A stretch of DNA of 64,000 bases from Treponema putidum. GTDB lineage: Bacteria; Spirochaetota; Spirochaetia; Treponematales; Treponemataceae. Made by a program: the position numbers and the translations under genes. The notes under the pieces are model-generated. The model was not told the DNA's origin, did no database searches, and saw only the letters and a program-made list of their open reading frames with translations. Shown here piece after piece: positions 43,510-53,829 of the stretch. The stretch spans positions 2,651,694-2,715,693 of the forward strand of contig NZ_CP009228.1 of NCBI RefSeq assembly GCF_000755145.1, written 5' to 3'. Every line of letters begins with the position of its first letter. Within the stretch, counting starts at the first letter, position 1.

Positions 43510-45105
43510 ATGAAAAAAGAAATCAAGAAAATGAGATGGATTATGTATGTTGCGTTATTCATAATCGCAATTATTTTATCTGCATGCGGAAACTCTGAAA
43601 CTGCAGATGTACAGACAAAAAAAATTGTTTCTGTAGCTATTGCAAAGCCATGGGATTCAATGATGCCGCTTAATACAAACAGCAATTACAGTAGATTTGT
43701 TTATGATCAAATCTATGATAGATTGTTTATGTCAAAGGCAAATGGTGATTATGAACCTCGATTGGCAAAAAGTTGGAAATTGAATGCAGACAGTTCTGCA
43801 ATAACTTTTAAGTTGCAAGAAAATGTAAAGTGGCACGATGGAACACCCTTTACTGCCGCAGATGTTGTTTTCAGTTTCCAAATGTATTCTAACTCTGAAG
43901 TCGATGCACTGAGCCGATATCATTTGCAATACATTAAAGGAGTTGATTCATCAGGTGTTCAAATTTCGGATAAATCCATAGCAGTATTTGCAAATAGTGA
44001 TTATGAAGTTACATTTGAATTTAAAAAGCCCATGTATTTCGGAAGTGTTATGAATGACTTAGATACAGTATTTATTATTCCAAAACACATTTTTGAAGGG
44101 AAAACCCCGCAAGAAATAAATGCACCTGAATTATGGGCGAAAGCAATAGGAACAGGGCCATTTAAATATGAAAGCGAAATCAGCGGAGAAAGAATGGAGT
44201 TAGTCAGAAATGAAAACTACTTCCAAGGAACGCCTGATATTGAACGTTTGGTTATAAGAGTTGTAGATACTACAAGTTTACTGGCTAACTTGATGAGTAA
44301 AGATGTAGATATAAATGTATTAGGTTCTATTCCATTACAAGATTGGAGTGCAGCCGTAGAAGATAAAAACATCAACACCACGTCAGTTCCCACAACAAAC
44401 TATACTATGCTCATTATCAACATCCAAAAGCCATATATGACAAAACCTGTACGGCAAGCAATAAATATGGCTCTAAACAGAGGAATATATGTTAATTCTC
44501 TTTATCAGGGACAAGCTGTGCCGATTGTAACACCTATTTCACCTCTTAGTCCATATTACAACGAAAAGGTAAGTATTTGGTTTGATAAAGAAAAAGCAAA
44601 GCAAATTTTGATCCAAGAAAATTTTCCGTTTGATACAACATTAAAATTCTATACTTCAGCGGGAGGAGATAATCAACGGTTAGCTGCTTTAATTATTCAG
44701 GACTTAGAAGCAATTGGTTTAAAAGTAGAAATCATTCAAGCGGACTTTTCAAAACTAATGGCTGACATGAGAAAAGGTAGTCATGATTTTGGAACAATAG
44801 GATCCGGAGGATCAATGGACCCCGGAGAAAGCCGGGAAATGATTGCGACAGATAGTGCAGTAAACTTTTCACATATTAAGGACACAAGGCTCAGCGATTT
44901 AATTGATGAAGGAAATGATAAGCTTGATTTTAATGAAAGAAAGATTATTTTCGATAAGTATCAAGAAGCTGTTAAAGATGAGTCCGCTATTGCTTATTTG
45001 TTTACAAAAAATAGTCTGGTAGGTTATAATCCAAAACTGGATAATGTTATCATTGAAGACTTTTCCAATCTTAACTGGAAAATTTGGACGTGGAAAGTAA
45101 AATAA
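43510..45105 (+). CDS. dppA: Peptide-binding lipoprotein (SBP family 5)
   Basis: 531 residues. Lipoprotein signal (IIAIILSACG). Family 5 features: WKLNADSSAITFKLQENVKW, HDGTPFTAADVVFSF and GTGPFKY. It captures oligopeptides or related ligands in the periplasm for the DppBC channel. A hairpin follows the stop, which usually stabilises the binding-protein mRNA. Substrate is not predictable by eye. Confidence 0.92.
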   Translation: MKKEIKKMRWIMYVALFIIAIILSACGNSETADVQTKKIVSVAIAKPWDSMMPLNTNSNYSRFVYDQIYDRLFMSKANGDYEPRLAKSWKLNADSSAITFKLQENVKWHDGTPFTAADVVFSFQMYSNSEVDALSRYHLQYIKGVDSSGVQISDKSIAVFANSDYEVTFEFKKPMYFGSVMNDLDTVFIIPKHIFEGKTPQEINAPELWAKAIGTGPFKYESEISGERMELVRNENYFQGTPDIERLVIRVVDTTSLLANLMSKDVDINVLGSIPLQDWSAAVEDKNINTTSVPTTNYTMLIINIQKPYMTKPVRQAINMALNRGIYVNSLYQGQAVPIVTPISPLSPYYNEKVSIWFDKEKAKQILIQENFPFDTTLKFYTSAGGDNQRLAALIIQDLEAIGLKVEIIQADFSKLMADMRKGSHDFGTIGSGGSMDPGESREMIATDSAVNFSHIKDTRLSDLIDEGNDKLDFNERKIIFDKYQEAVKDESAIAYLFTKNSLVGYNPKLDNVIIEDFSNLNWKIWTWKVK

Positions 45106-45111
45106 TATTAT

Positions 45112-45142
45112 GAAGTAACAGACTTAAAAAGTCTGTTACTTC
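45112..45142 (+). promoter_or_regulatory. Intercistronic hairpin after the binding protein
   Basis: GAAGTAACAGACTT (45112-45125) pairs perfectly with AAGTCTGTTACTTC (45129-45142) around AAA, with no T-tail. It lies between dppA and dppD, where such stems cause higher binding-protein mRNA levels. Confidence 0.75.
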
Positions 45143-45157
45143 AACAAAAGGAAACAA

Positions 45158-46144
45158 ATGCCAAAACTTTTATCCGTAAAAGAATTAACTGTAAGATTTG
45201 CAGGAAAAACAGGATATACTACAATTGTTGATAGAGTTTCATTCGATGTTCAAAATGGGGAAATCCTTTGTGTTGTTGGGGAATCCGGATGCGGGAAAAG
45301 TACTATCGCAATGTCGATTTTACAATTATTATCAATCAACGGGGAAATATCAGGAGGGCATATTATCATGGACGGACAAGAGCTGACAGCTCTCACCGAA
45401 GATGAAATGTGTGAAGTCAGAGGAAATAATATTTCCATGATTTTTCAAGATCCTATGTCCTCACTAAATCCAACAAAAACTGTTGCGTCACAGTTAATAG
45501 AACCATATATAATACATAAGGGAATGAAAAGAAAGGCTGCCAGGACTGAGGCTCTCAAAATGTTAAAAGATGTGGGGATTCCAAATCCGGAAAAAAGATT
45601 AGATGAATATCCGCATCAATTGTCCGGAGGTATGCGCCAAAGGGTAATGATTGCAATGGCCTTAGCCTGTCAGCCAAAACTTTTGATTGCTGATGAACCG
45701 ACTACGGCTCTAGATGTTACTATACAAGCTCAAATACTTGATTTGATGAGAACACTAAGAAAAGAAAGAGGAACAGCCATTGTTTTTATTACACATGATC
45801 TTGGTGTTGTAGCAGAAATGGCTGATAAGGTGCTTGTATTGTATGCGGGACATGCAGTTGAATATAATACTGTGGAAAAAGTTTTTAACTGCCCAAAACA
45901 TCCTTATACCATGGGATTGCTAAAATCAATACCTCCTGTGGACAAACATATTGATTTTTTGCCGTCAATTGAAGGGATTGTGCCAACACCGGGGAATATG
46001 CCTAAAGGATGCCGATTTTACCCGAGATGTAAAAATAGAATGGAAATCTGTAAAAACAGAGAGCCTAAAGAATATAATCTTGAAGATGGTTGGGTAAAAT
46101 GTTTTTTGTACAGCAATTTAAAAGAGGATAAAAATGAGCTCTGA
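45158..46144 (+). CDS. dppD: Peptide ABC transporter ATPase DppD
   Basis: 328 residues. Walker A GESGCGKST, Q-loop IFQDPMSSLNPT, signature LSGGMRQRVMIAMAL, Walker B LLIADEPTTALD. The C-terminal cysteine cluster (CRFYPRCKNRMEIC) typical of DppD/OppD binds a 4Fe-4S cluster. The end overlaps dppF by 11 bases. Confidence 0.94.
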   Translation: MPKLLSVKELTVRFAGKTGYTTIVDRVSFDVQNGEILCVVGESGCGKSTIAMSILQLLSINGEISGGHIIMDGQELTALTEDEMCEVRGNNISMIFQDPMSSLNPTKTVASQLIEPYIIHKGMKRKAARTEALKMLKDVGIPNPEKRLDEYPHQLSGGMRQRVMIAMALACQPKLLIADEPTTALDVTIQAQILDLMRTLRKERGTAIVFITHDLGVVAEMADKVLVLYAGHAVEYNTVEKVFNCPKHPYTMGLLKSIPPVDKHIDFLPSIEGIVPTPGNMPKGCRFYPRCKNRMEICKNREPKEYNLEDGWVKCFLYSNLKEDKNEL

Positions 46145-47105
46145 ATACCTGCTGGAAACAGTAAATTTAAATAAACACTTCTCTGAATCAAGGAGCCTTT
46201 TTAATTGGAAACCTAAATCAGTAAAGGCTGTAAACAATGTAAACATAAAAGTCAGACCCAAAGAAGTACTTGGTTTGGTTGGAGAATCAGGTTGCGGCAA
46301 AAGTACATTAGGTAGAACAATACTGCGTTTACTACCTGCAACAAGCGGAAAAATATTATATAGGGGCGATGATATTTTAAAATATAATAATAAACAGATG
46401 TTTGAGTTGAGAAAAAAAATGCAAATTATATTTCAAGATGTATACAGCTCACTGAATCCGCGAATGACTGTCGGTGATATTATTACAGCCCCCCTAAATG
46501 TTTTTAAGGATGGGGATAAAAAATACAGACGAAATAAAGTTATAGAAATTCTAGAAGAAGTAGGCCTTCGGGCACAATATTTAAATCGATTCCCTCATGA
46601 ATTTTCAGGAGGCCAGAGGCAAAGAATTGTAATTGCCCGCTCTTTAATAATGAATCCTGAACTGGTGATTTGTGACGAACCTGTTTCGGCATTAGATGTT
46701 TCAGTCAGAGCTCAGGTTTTAAATTTAATGAAAAAACTTAAAGAAGAAAAGGGATTAACATATATTTTCATATCTCATGATTTAAGTGTAGTAAATCATA
46801 TAAGTGATAGAATAGCAGTTATGTATCTTGGAAATGTTATTGAATTGGCAGAACGAGACGAATTATTTAAAAATGCTTTTCACCCATATACTAAAGCTCT
46901 TTTATCTGCTGTTCCTATTGCAAGTATGGAAGTTAGAAAAAATAGAATTATTTTAAAAGGGGATATTCCCAATCCATATGATCCGCCAAAAGGATGTTGC
47001 TTTAATACACGATGTCCAAAAGTTACTCAAAGATGCAGAGAGGAAATTCCGGAATTAAAAACACTGGCCAATGATCATTTATGCGCCTGTTTTTATCCTG
47101 ATTAA
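46134..47105 (+). CDS. dppF: Peptide ABC transporter ATPase DppF
   Basis: 323 residues. Walker A GESGCGKST, FQDVYSSLNPRMTV, signature FSGGQRQRIVIARSL, Walker B VICDEPVSALDVS, and C-terminal CCFNTRCPKVTQRC. It is the partner ATPase of DppD. Confidence 0.94.
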   Translation: MSSEYLLETVNLNKHFSESRSLFNWKPKSVKAVNNVNIKVRPKEVLGLVGESGCGKSTLGRTILRLLPATSGKILYRGDDILKYNNKQMFELRKKMQIIFQDVYSSLNPRMTVGDIITAPLNVFKDGDKKYRRNKVIEILEEVGLRAQYLNRFPHEFSGGQRQRIVIARSLIMNPELVICDEPVSALDVSVRAQVLNLMKKLKEEKGLTYIFISHDLSVVNHISDRIAVMYLGNVIELAERDELFKNAFHPYTKALLSAVPIASMEVRKNRIILKGDIPNPYDPPKGCCFNTRCPKVTQRCREEIPELKTLANDHLCACFYPD

Positions 47106-47128
47106 ATATTTATATTTATGGAGGTTTT

Positions 47129-47557
47129 ATGTCAACATTTAAAGCGAAAGTAAGAAGAGAGGAAAAATTCAGAATGAAATGCGAATCAGGCAATCACACT
47201 ATGCTGCTGGATGAACCAATAAAAGCGGGAGGAACGGACTTAGCCATGAATCCTGTTGAAGCACTTCTATCATCTCTCGGAGCATGCAAATGTATAAATG
47301 CTTGGATTTTTGCTGAACAATTCGGTATTAATCTTAAAGATATAGTTTTTGAAATAGAAGGTGATATAGGAGCACTGGAAAAAGTAAATAATTGCCTACC
47401 CTTGATTTTTAAAAGCATTCATACTAAAGTTACCGTATTCTCAGATAATACGGAAGAAGAGATCAAAAAGTTTATAGAATATATTGAACTTCGTTGTCCT
47501 GTAAGGAATACTATTATTAATCAAGTACCATGTACAAGTGAAATTATAATAAAATAG
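47129..47557 (+). CDS. OsmC/YhfA family protein
   Basis: 142 residues. OsmC-fold proteins reduce organic hydroperoxides using two cysteines; here Cys occurs in SSLGACKCIN and ELRCPVRNTI, matching both positions. NPVEALLSSLGAC is the family core. GGAGG precedes the ATG. Its location 24 bases after dppF suggests it is part of the same operon, perhaps handling a thiol or sulfur compound; that link is inference. Confidence 0.88.
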   Translation: MSTFKAKVRREEKFRMKCESGNHTMLLDEPIKAGGTDLAMNPVEALLSSLGACKCINAWIFAEQFGINLKDIVFEIEGDIGALEKVNNCLPLIFKSIHTKVTVFSDNTEEEIKKFIEYIELRCPVRNTIINQVPCTSEIIIK

Positions 47558-47578
47558 TTTACCTTTGGAGAAAGAAAG

Positions 47579-48271
47579 ATGATTCCATTTAGAAATTATC
47601 TAAAAAAAATGGTCTTCGTTTTATTTTTAGCGGTACTATCCTTCTACGTTTATGGGTTTGACCTCAATTCTTATTGGTCCTTGGGAGATGCAAAACTTGG
47701 AGGCATCTTCCAAGCACAAAAACCTAAGGCTGCAGGAGACATAAATATTTCCGCATTTAAGTTTTATTTTAAAGACTTGGATTCGGGATTTAATTTATCC
47801 TTGAGTCCTTTTTATATGGATATAAAAGCCAGCAATAAAGAAATAGAAACCATCAACAGTGCTGCCGACCAAAGATTAGCTTTTTTAAAACACGGACTAT
47901 TTATTATGTCTTTTATAAATGCAGAATTAAGCTTCAATACTTTAAATTTTATATCCGATACTTTTGAACTAAATCTTTTTACGAGTATTCATGCCGCCGA
48001 TCCTGTCATAATCTCAAGGTTTCAAATAAATGCAGGCTTGGAGTTTGCAATTACAAAAGAAATATATCCGTTTGCAGGAAGAAAATATCCTTTAAAATCA
48101 AAACTTTTAAGTACAAGGACAGGATTTAGATACACCGATAATAAACCTTTTTTCTTTTGTGATATAGGTTTTGACTTAGGTTCCATTTTATTTATTTTTA
48201 AAGGCGACTACGAAAAGGCAAAAGAAAAGGCTCAAAAAGAAACCGTAAAGGATATTTTTGATAAGGATTAA
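47579..48271 (+). CDS. Putative secreted or outer-membrane protein
   Basis: 230 residues with an N-terminal signal (LKKMVFVLFLAVLSFYVYG). The remainder is strand-like, with repeated aromatic and glycine positions (ISAFKFYFKDLDSGFNLSLS, TGFRYTDNKPFFFCDIGFDL), and a short K/E tail. A small outer-membrane barrel is likely. No family recognised. TTGGAGAAAG lies before the ATG. Confidence 0.65.
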   Translation: MIPFRNYLKKMVFVLFLAVLSFYVYGFDLNSYWSLGDAKLGGIFQAQKPKAAGDINISAFKFYFKDLDSGFNLSLSPFYMDIKASNKEIETINSAADQRLAFLKHGLFIMSFINAELSFNTLNFISDTFELNLFTSIHAADPVIISRFQINAGLEFAITKEIYPFAGRKYPLKSKLLSTRTGFRYTDNKPFFFCDIGFDLGSILFIFKGDYEKAKEKAQKETVKDIFDKD

Positions 48272-48316
48272 ATTAAAAATTACTTGATTAGTAGAAAATT
48301 ATTTGGGATGATTATA

Positions 48317-49084
48317 ATGTACCAATTTGATATTTCTTTAATAAAAAAATACCACAATAAATCTCAGATAGTGAGAGTTTTAACCGAGGATTGGGTACTA
48401 AAAAACTTTAATTGCCCGATTTGCGGTAAATTTAAAATTGAGGCATATCCAAATAACTATCCGGCAGGAGATTTTTTCTGTAAAAACTGTAAATCGGATT
48501 TTGAGCTAAAAAGTAAAAAAAGCATCTCCGGAAAATTACCGAATATAATTATGGATGGTGCCTATAAAACAATGATTGAAAGAATTACATCTTCAAAAAA
48601 TCCTAACTTTCTTTTTCTAACCTATAAGGACTACGAGGTATCAAATTTCATTTTGATACCAAATCATTTTTTTACTCCATCTATTATTTTAAAGAGAAAA
48701 CCTCTATCAAATACGGCAAAACGAGCCGGATGGGTAGGATGCAATATAGATATTTCGAGAATTCCTGATGCAGGAAAATTATTTATAATAAAAGACAAAA
48801 TCGAAACAGATCCGAAAGAAATAATAAACAAATATGCAAAAATAAAATCCCTAAAAAAGACCAATATTGAATCGCGAGGCTGGCTGCTTGATATCATAGC
48901 TTGTATAGAAAAAATAAGCGCAGAAGAGTTTTCTTTAAACCAAATATACGCCTTTGAAAATGAGTTGAAATTAAAACATCCTGAAAATAATTTTATCAAA
49001 GACAAGATAAGACAACAACTCCAATATTTAAGAGACAAGGGATTTATCAAATTTTTAGGAGAAGGAAAGTACAAAAAATTATAA
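48317..49084 (+). CDS. dpnI: DpnI-type restriction endonuclease for methylated GATC
   Basis: 255 residues, the same length as S. pneumoniae DpnI and closely similar along its whole length. From ATG 48317: VRVLTEDWVLKNFNCPICG, GDFFCKNCKSDFELKSKK, DGAYKTMIERITS, NPNFLFLTYKDYEV, KRAGWVGCNIDISRIP and a winged-helix C-terminus ending LRDKGFIKFLGEGKYKKL. Zinc ligands are Cys33/36/55/58 and the PD-(D/E)XK site is Asp52, Glu63, Lys65. It cuts G-m6A-TC, so the host must lack Dam-type methylation; no dam-like methylase was seen here. It restricts DNA from dam-positive donors. Confidence 0.95.
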   Translation: MYQFDISLIKKYHNKSQIVRVLTEDWVLKNFNCPICGKFKIEAYPNNYPAGDFFCKNCKSDFELKSKKSISGKLPNIIMDGAYKTMIERITSSKNPNFLFLTYKDYEVSNFILIPNHFFTPSIILKRKPLSNTAKRAGWVGCNIDISRIPDAGKLFIIKDKIETDPKEIINKYAKIKSLKKTNIESRGWLLDIIACIEKISAEEFSLNQIYAFENELKLKHPENNFIKDKIRQQLQYLRDKGFIKFLGEGKYKKL

Positions 49085-49162
49085 ATCTCCCTCCCCTTGT
49101 CCCTCCCTCCCTATTTTGATATACTTGAACAAAACATCAGTACCTTACTTATGGAGGAAAAG

Positions 49163-50476
49163 ATGAACATACTGCTTGTCGGATCAGGCGGAAGGGAACA
49201 TGCAATAGCCTTAAAGCTAAAAGAATCTCCTTCTCTCGGTAAACTTTTTATAGCTCCCGGAAACGGAGGCACGGCTTTCTTGGGTGAAAACGTGCCCATA
49301 AAGGCCGACGACATCGAAGGGCTTGCCGATTTTACTCTTTCTGCCTCAATAGACCTTGTAATTGCAGGCCCAGAGGTTCCTTTATGTCTAGGCCTTGAAG
49401 ACCTGATAAAAGAAAAAGCAAAAGCTCAAAACAAAAAAATAGCATTTTTCGGGCCGTCAAAGGCTTGTGCCCGATTGGAGGCATCCAAAGATTTTTCCAA
49501 AGAGATGATGAGCCTTCTTTCCATTCCCACGGCAAAATATTCTTCTTTTACCGATTTTCAAAAAGCAAAAAAATATATTGAAAATTTGGATTACCCCTTT
49601 GTAATAAAGGCTGACGGCCTTGCGGCTGGAAAAGGCGTTATCCTGCCTGACTCAAAAGAGGAAGGCATAGCCGAACTTAAAAATATAATGATCAAAAAAC
49701 AATTCGGAACATCAGGAGACAAGGTTGTTATAGAAGAACGCCTTGAAGGGGAAGAGGTTTCAATACTTGCCTTTTCGGACGGAGAAAAAATAGCCGTAAT
49801 GCCGCCTTCACAGGATCACAAGCGCCTAAAAGACAATGATGAAGGCCCCAACACCGGAGGGATGGGAGCCTACGCCCCTACCCCAATCTGCTCCTACAAA
49901 GAAGCCGAAAAATATGCAGCTCTTACGATTCTTCCCATTATAAAAGAAATGAAAAAAAGAGGCACACCCTACATCGGGGTTCTATATGCAGGCCTCATGC
50001 TCATAAAGGAAGGCAAAGGTTTTGCCCCTAAAGTGCTTGAATATAATTGCCGCTTCGGAGATCCCGAAACCCAAGTCTTAATGCAGCTTTTTGACGGAGA
50101 CCTTGCCCTAACCATGAGCTCTTGCGCAGAAGGAAGGCTGGACAAAGCTATGCCTAAATGGAAGAAAGGCTATGCAGCAACTGTCGTGCTTGCAAGTGAA
50201 GGCTATCCTCTTTCTTCATCAAAACCGGTAGAATTGTCCGCTTCGGAATTGGAAGGTTCCACTGAGATGAGCGTAATACATGCAGGCACAACTCTTAAAG
50301 ACTCCAAAATTTTCGCATCAGGCGGAAGGGTTCTTTGTATAAGCTCAAATGATAAGAGCTTACAAAAAGCTATGGATAATATCTATGCAAAAATAAAAAC
50401 CATAAACTTTCCCGGAGTACAATACAGAAAGGACATTGCAAAACGCGGACTGGAACATCTAAACAAACTTAAATAA
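49163..50476 (+). CDS. purD: Phosphoribosylamine-glycine ligase
   Basis: 437 residues from ATG 49163 (GGAGG upstream). Glycine is joined to phosphoribosylamine with ATP (purine step two). Motifs: LLVGSGGREHAIA, IAPGNGGTA, FGPSKACARLEASKDFSKEM, FVIKADGLAAGKGV, QDHKRLKDNDEGPNTGGMGA and YNCRFGDPETQ. It is followed by purM. Confidence 0.95.
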   Translation: MNILLVGSGGREHAIALKLKESPSLGKLFIAPGNGGTAFLGENVPIKADDIEGLADFTLSASIDLVIAGPEVPLCLGLEDLIKEKAKAQNKKIAFFGPSKACARLEASKDFSKEMMSLLSIPTAKYSSFTDFQKAKKYIENLDYPFVIKADGLAAGKGVILPDSKEEGIAELKNIMIKKQFGTSGDKVVIEERLEGEEVSILAFSDGEKIAVMPPSQDHKRLKDNDEGPNTGGMGAYAPTPICSYKEAEKYAALTILPIIKEMKKRGTPYIGVLYAGLMLIKEGKGFAPKVLEYNCRFGDPETQVLMQLFDGDLALTMSSCAEGRLDKAMPKWKKGYAATVVLASEGYPLSSSKPVELSASELEGSTEMSVIHAGTTLKDSKIFASGGRVLCISSNDKSLQKAMDNIYAKIKTINFPGVQYRKDIAKRGLEHLNKLK

Positions 50477-50514
50477 ACATTTATTTAAATATAAAATAAA
50501 AAGGAAGAAATAAA

Positions 50515-51615
50515 ATGAACGAAACAAAAAATAAAAACAAAGAGCTATCCAATGACAAAAGCCAAGAGCTATCCAATGATAGAAGCTCGGTATACAGCGC
50601 CTCAGGCGTAAACATTGATGCAGGAAATGAGGCCGTCCGCTTAATGAGTGCAGCGGTTAAGTCAACCTTTAATAAATCCGTTCTTTCGGATGTAGGCACC
50701 TTCGGGGGGCTTTTCGGAACCGAAGAGCTTTTTAAAATGAAAAAACCCGTTCTTGTAGGTTCTACGGACGGAGTCGGAACAAAAGTAAAAATAGCAGCCG
50801 AGGCCGGTATCTACACAACAATAGGCCAAGACATAGTAAACCACTGCATTGATGACATCCTCGTTCAAGGGGCAAAACCCCTTTTCTTTTTGGACTATGT
50901 TGCAAGTTCAAAGTTAAACCCGCAAATGATTGCCGACATAGTAGGAGGCATGGCAAAGGCTTGTAAAGAATCGGGCTGCGCCCTCATAGGAGGCGAAACT
51001 GCAGAAATGCCCGGAGTTTATATGGAAGGAGAATTCGACATAGCCGGAACCATTGTCGGAGCAGTAGATGAAGAAAAAATTCTTCCCAAAAAAGAAATAA
51101 AAGAGGGAGACCTCCTGATAGGTCTTGCCTCGGACAGTCCCCATACAAACGGATACTCATTGATTAGAACAGCCTTTAAGGGTATAGATCTTAATACCGT
51201 CTATCCGGAATTAAAAGCACCCTTACATGAGGTTCTATTAAAACCTCACCGCTCCTATCTTAATGTACTCTATCCGATCTTACAAAAACATCCCGAAATC
51301 GTAAAAGCCCTCGCCCACATCACAGGCGGCGGTTTTATCGAAAACATCCCGAGAGTTATTCCTACAGGCCTCGTTATCAAAGTAAAAAAAGGCTCGTGGC
51401 CCGTCCCGCCCCTTTACCCCCTTATCCAAAAACTGACAGGTGCAAGCGGGGACGAAATGTACAGAATCTTCAATATGGGAATTGGAATGATAGCCGTAGT
51501 TTCCCCAGACATGGCCGAAAAATACCGTGAGCTTGTAGGAGAAGAATCATGGATAATCGGCAAGCTGGAAAAAGCTGACAATCAAACCCAAAAACCCCTA
51601 ACAATATTAGAGTGA
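50515..51615 (+). CDS. purM: Phosphoribosylformylglycinamidine cyclo-ligase
   Basis: 366 residues. It closes the imidazole ring (FGAM to AIR, step five). Motifs: [63 protein letters not shown] and [17 protein letters not shown]. The first 25 residues are extra and contain a duplicated ELSND-K/R-S unit from a direct DNA repeat; without them the length is normal. Confidence 0.95.
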   Translation: MNETKNKNKELSNDKSQELSNDRSSVYSASGVNIDAGNEAVRLMSAAVKSTFNKSVLSDVGTFGGLFGTEELFKMKKPVLVGSTDGVGTKVKIAAEAGIYTTIGQDIVNHCIDDILVQGAKPLFFLDYVASSKLNPQMIADIVGGMAKACKESGCALIGGETAEMPGVYMEGEFDIAGTIVGAVDEEKILPKKEIKEGDLLIGLASDSPHTNGYSLIRTAFKGIDLNTVYPELKAPLHEVLLKPHRSYLNVLYPILQKHPEIVKALAHITGGGFIENIPRVIPTGLVIKVKKGSWPVPPLYPLIQKLTGASGDEMYRIFNMGIGMIAVVSPDMAEKYRELVGEESWIIGKLEKADNQTQKPLTILE

Positions 51616-51619
51616 TTTT

Positions 51620-53786
51620 ATGGAAAAGATACAAATGAAAACAAAAAAAGATAAGAGAAATTTTTCGATTGTAGGAAAATTTATTGCTGCAATGATAATT
51701 ATAGTTATCGTTTTGGTTCTATTTATTTGTACCATTATAGGAATACAAATTTATAAAATGAATGTTGCAAAATTTGACCATGTTATTCAGCAAGAATTTT
51801 CAATAATAAACCGGACAATTGATCTTTTTATGCAATCCAACAAAAAGATAGTAAGCGTGCTTGCAGAACATCCGGCATCTAAAAATGCCGATGATACTTT
51901 ATTCGATTACACAGATAAAACAGGAGATGTTTTTCTTAAAGATATAGATATTAGTAAAGCAGAAAATGATCTTCAATTGCTTTTTAATCAAACCATAAAA
52001 ATTTATCCCGAATTTATAGTAGCCTATTTAGGAACAAAATGGGGTACTCATACATCTTCTATGGAATCAATACCCGGAGGCTATGATCCGCGAACAAGAC
52101 CTTGGTATAAGCAAGCAATGGGGAACCTCGGCAAACCTATAGTAACCGAAGCCTACATCTCCACTGATTATACTCCGGTTATAACCTTTGCCAAAACAGT
52201 ACAGGCTGAAAATGGAGAACAGATAGGCTGTTTTGGAGTAGATATAAATCTTACCGAACTTACAAATTTTATGAGTACTATCCGAATAGGGGATACAGGA
52301 TATGCAATGCTGGTTCAAGATGACGGAATTATACTTGCAGACCCTGCACATAAGGATTTAAATTTTAAAAATTTAAAAGATGCGGACATATCGGCTTTCT
52401 CACAGTTAGAAAATATCAAAGAAGAACCCCAAATTATAAATATGGACGGGAAAAAATGGAGGACTCAAGTATTTAAAATACAGGGACTTCCGTGGAAAAT
52501 TATTATTTTTATAGACTATGAAGAAATTTTTGAAATGTTTAATAATCTGATAAGAAAAATAATAAAAATAGGACTTATAATTTTAATACTGGCAACGATT
52601 TTTGTCTATTTTGTTTCATGCCGAATAGTAAAACCGATACGTAAAGCCGTTGCAGCATTAAAAAATATCGCATACGGGGAAGGAGATTTAACTGTAACTC
52701 TTCCGGTTGCAGGTAATGATGAAATTACGGATTTATCCAAATATTTTAACCAAACAATCAAAAAAATTAATCTATCTGTAAAAACCGCCGGAAAAAGCAG
52801 CGAAGAAATGCAAAAAACAGGTAATACACTTGCAGCAAATATGACTGAAACAGCAAGTGCAATTTATGAAATAAACACCAATATTGAACATGTAAAAAAA
52901 CAAATTATGACACAATCCAAAAGCGTTGTTGAAATAGATTCTTCATTACAGGCTATGATGAAAACAATTGAAAAGCTGGATGAACATATTGATACACAAA
53001 CAAAAACTGTTGACGATTCCAATTCTTCTATAAAAGAAATGGTTTCCAATATTCAGTCGGTTACATCGATTATACAAACCAATTTTAATACCCTTGAAGA
53101 ATTAAAAAATGCTACGGGAAACGGAAAAGATATTATTGCTGAAACGGTAGAGCTGAGCAAAGCTGTAGACGAAAGCTCGGATATATTGATGGAAACAAGC
53201 GGAATCATTCAAAATATAGCTGCTCAAACAAACTTGTTATCTATGAATGCAGGAATTGAAGCCGCCCACGCAGGAGAAGCGGGAAAAGGTTTTGCCGTAG
53301 TTGCAGGTGAAATACGAAAATTAGCTGAAGAATCAAGTAATCACGGAAAAACATAAGCAGCACCTTAAAAGACTTAAAAGAAAAATAGAAAGGGTAAATG
53401 ATTCTGCTGCGACAATTGCAAATCATTTTGACAATATTTCGAATATGGTAGAAAAAACAAAAACAATGGAACAGACTATTATGGACGCAATGGAAGATCA
53501 AAATGAAGGCAATAAAAAAATCTTGCAAACAATAGATATAATCAACAATGTAGCCCATGAAGTACAAAACATATCCCATGAAATGCTTATGGGCAGCAAT
53601 CTCGTTTCAGAAGAAATGGGTAAATTGGCAAATATGACAGACAATATTGCAAGCAGCATGAACGAAATGGCTTCAGGAGCATTGCAAATAAATACGGCTA
53701 TTCAAGATGTAAACAATATCAGCCAAAAGAACAAGCAATGTATAGAAGACCTATCAAATGAGATACGAAAATTTAAGGTAGAATAA
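51620..53786 (+). pseudogene. Methyl-accepting chemotaxis protein with two frame breaks
   Basis: The first frame (51620-53356) has a membrane segment, a dCache-type periplasmic domain ([29 protein letters not shown]), a second segment, HAMP and the signalling core ([20 protein letters not shown]). It stops after [13 protein letters not shown]. One A added at 53347-53351 would give [12 protein letters not shown], and a second A at 53381-53385 is needed to enter the last frame (53445-53786: NISQKNKQCIEDLSNEIRKF). Both are short A runs. The full length would be about 722 residues. Ligand is unknown; the dCache motif suggests amino acids or similar. Confidence 0.85.
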
Positions 53787-53829
53787 AACCATTAAAACAA
53801 ATTTCCTTTTCTGCCGATAATGAACTGAT

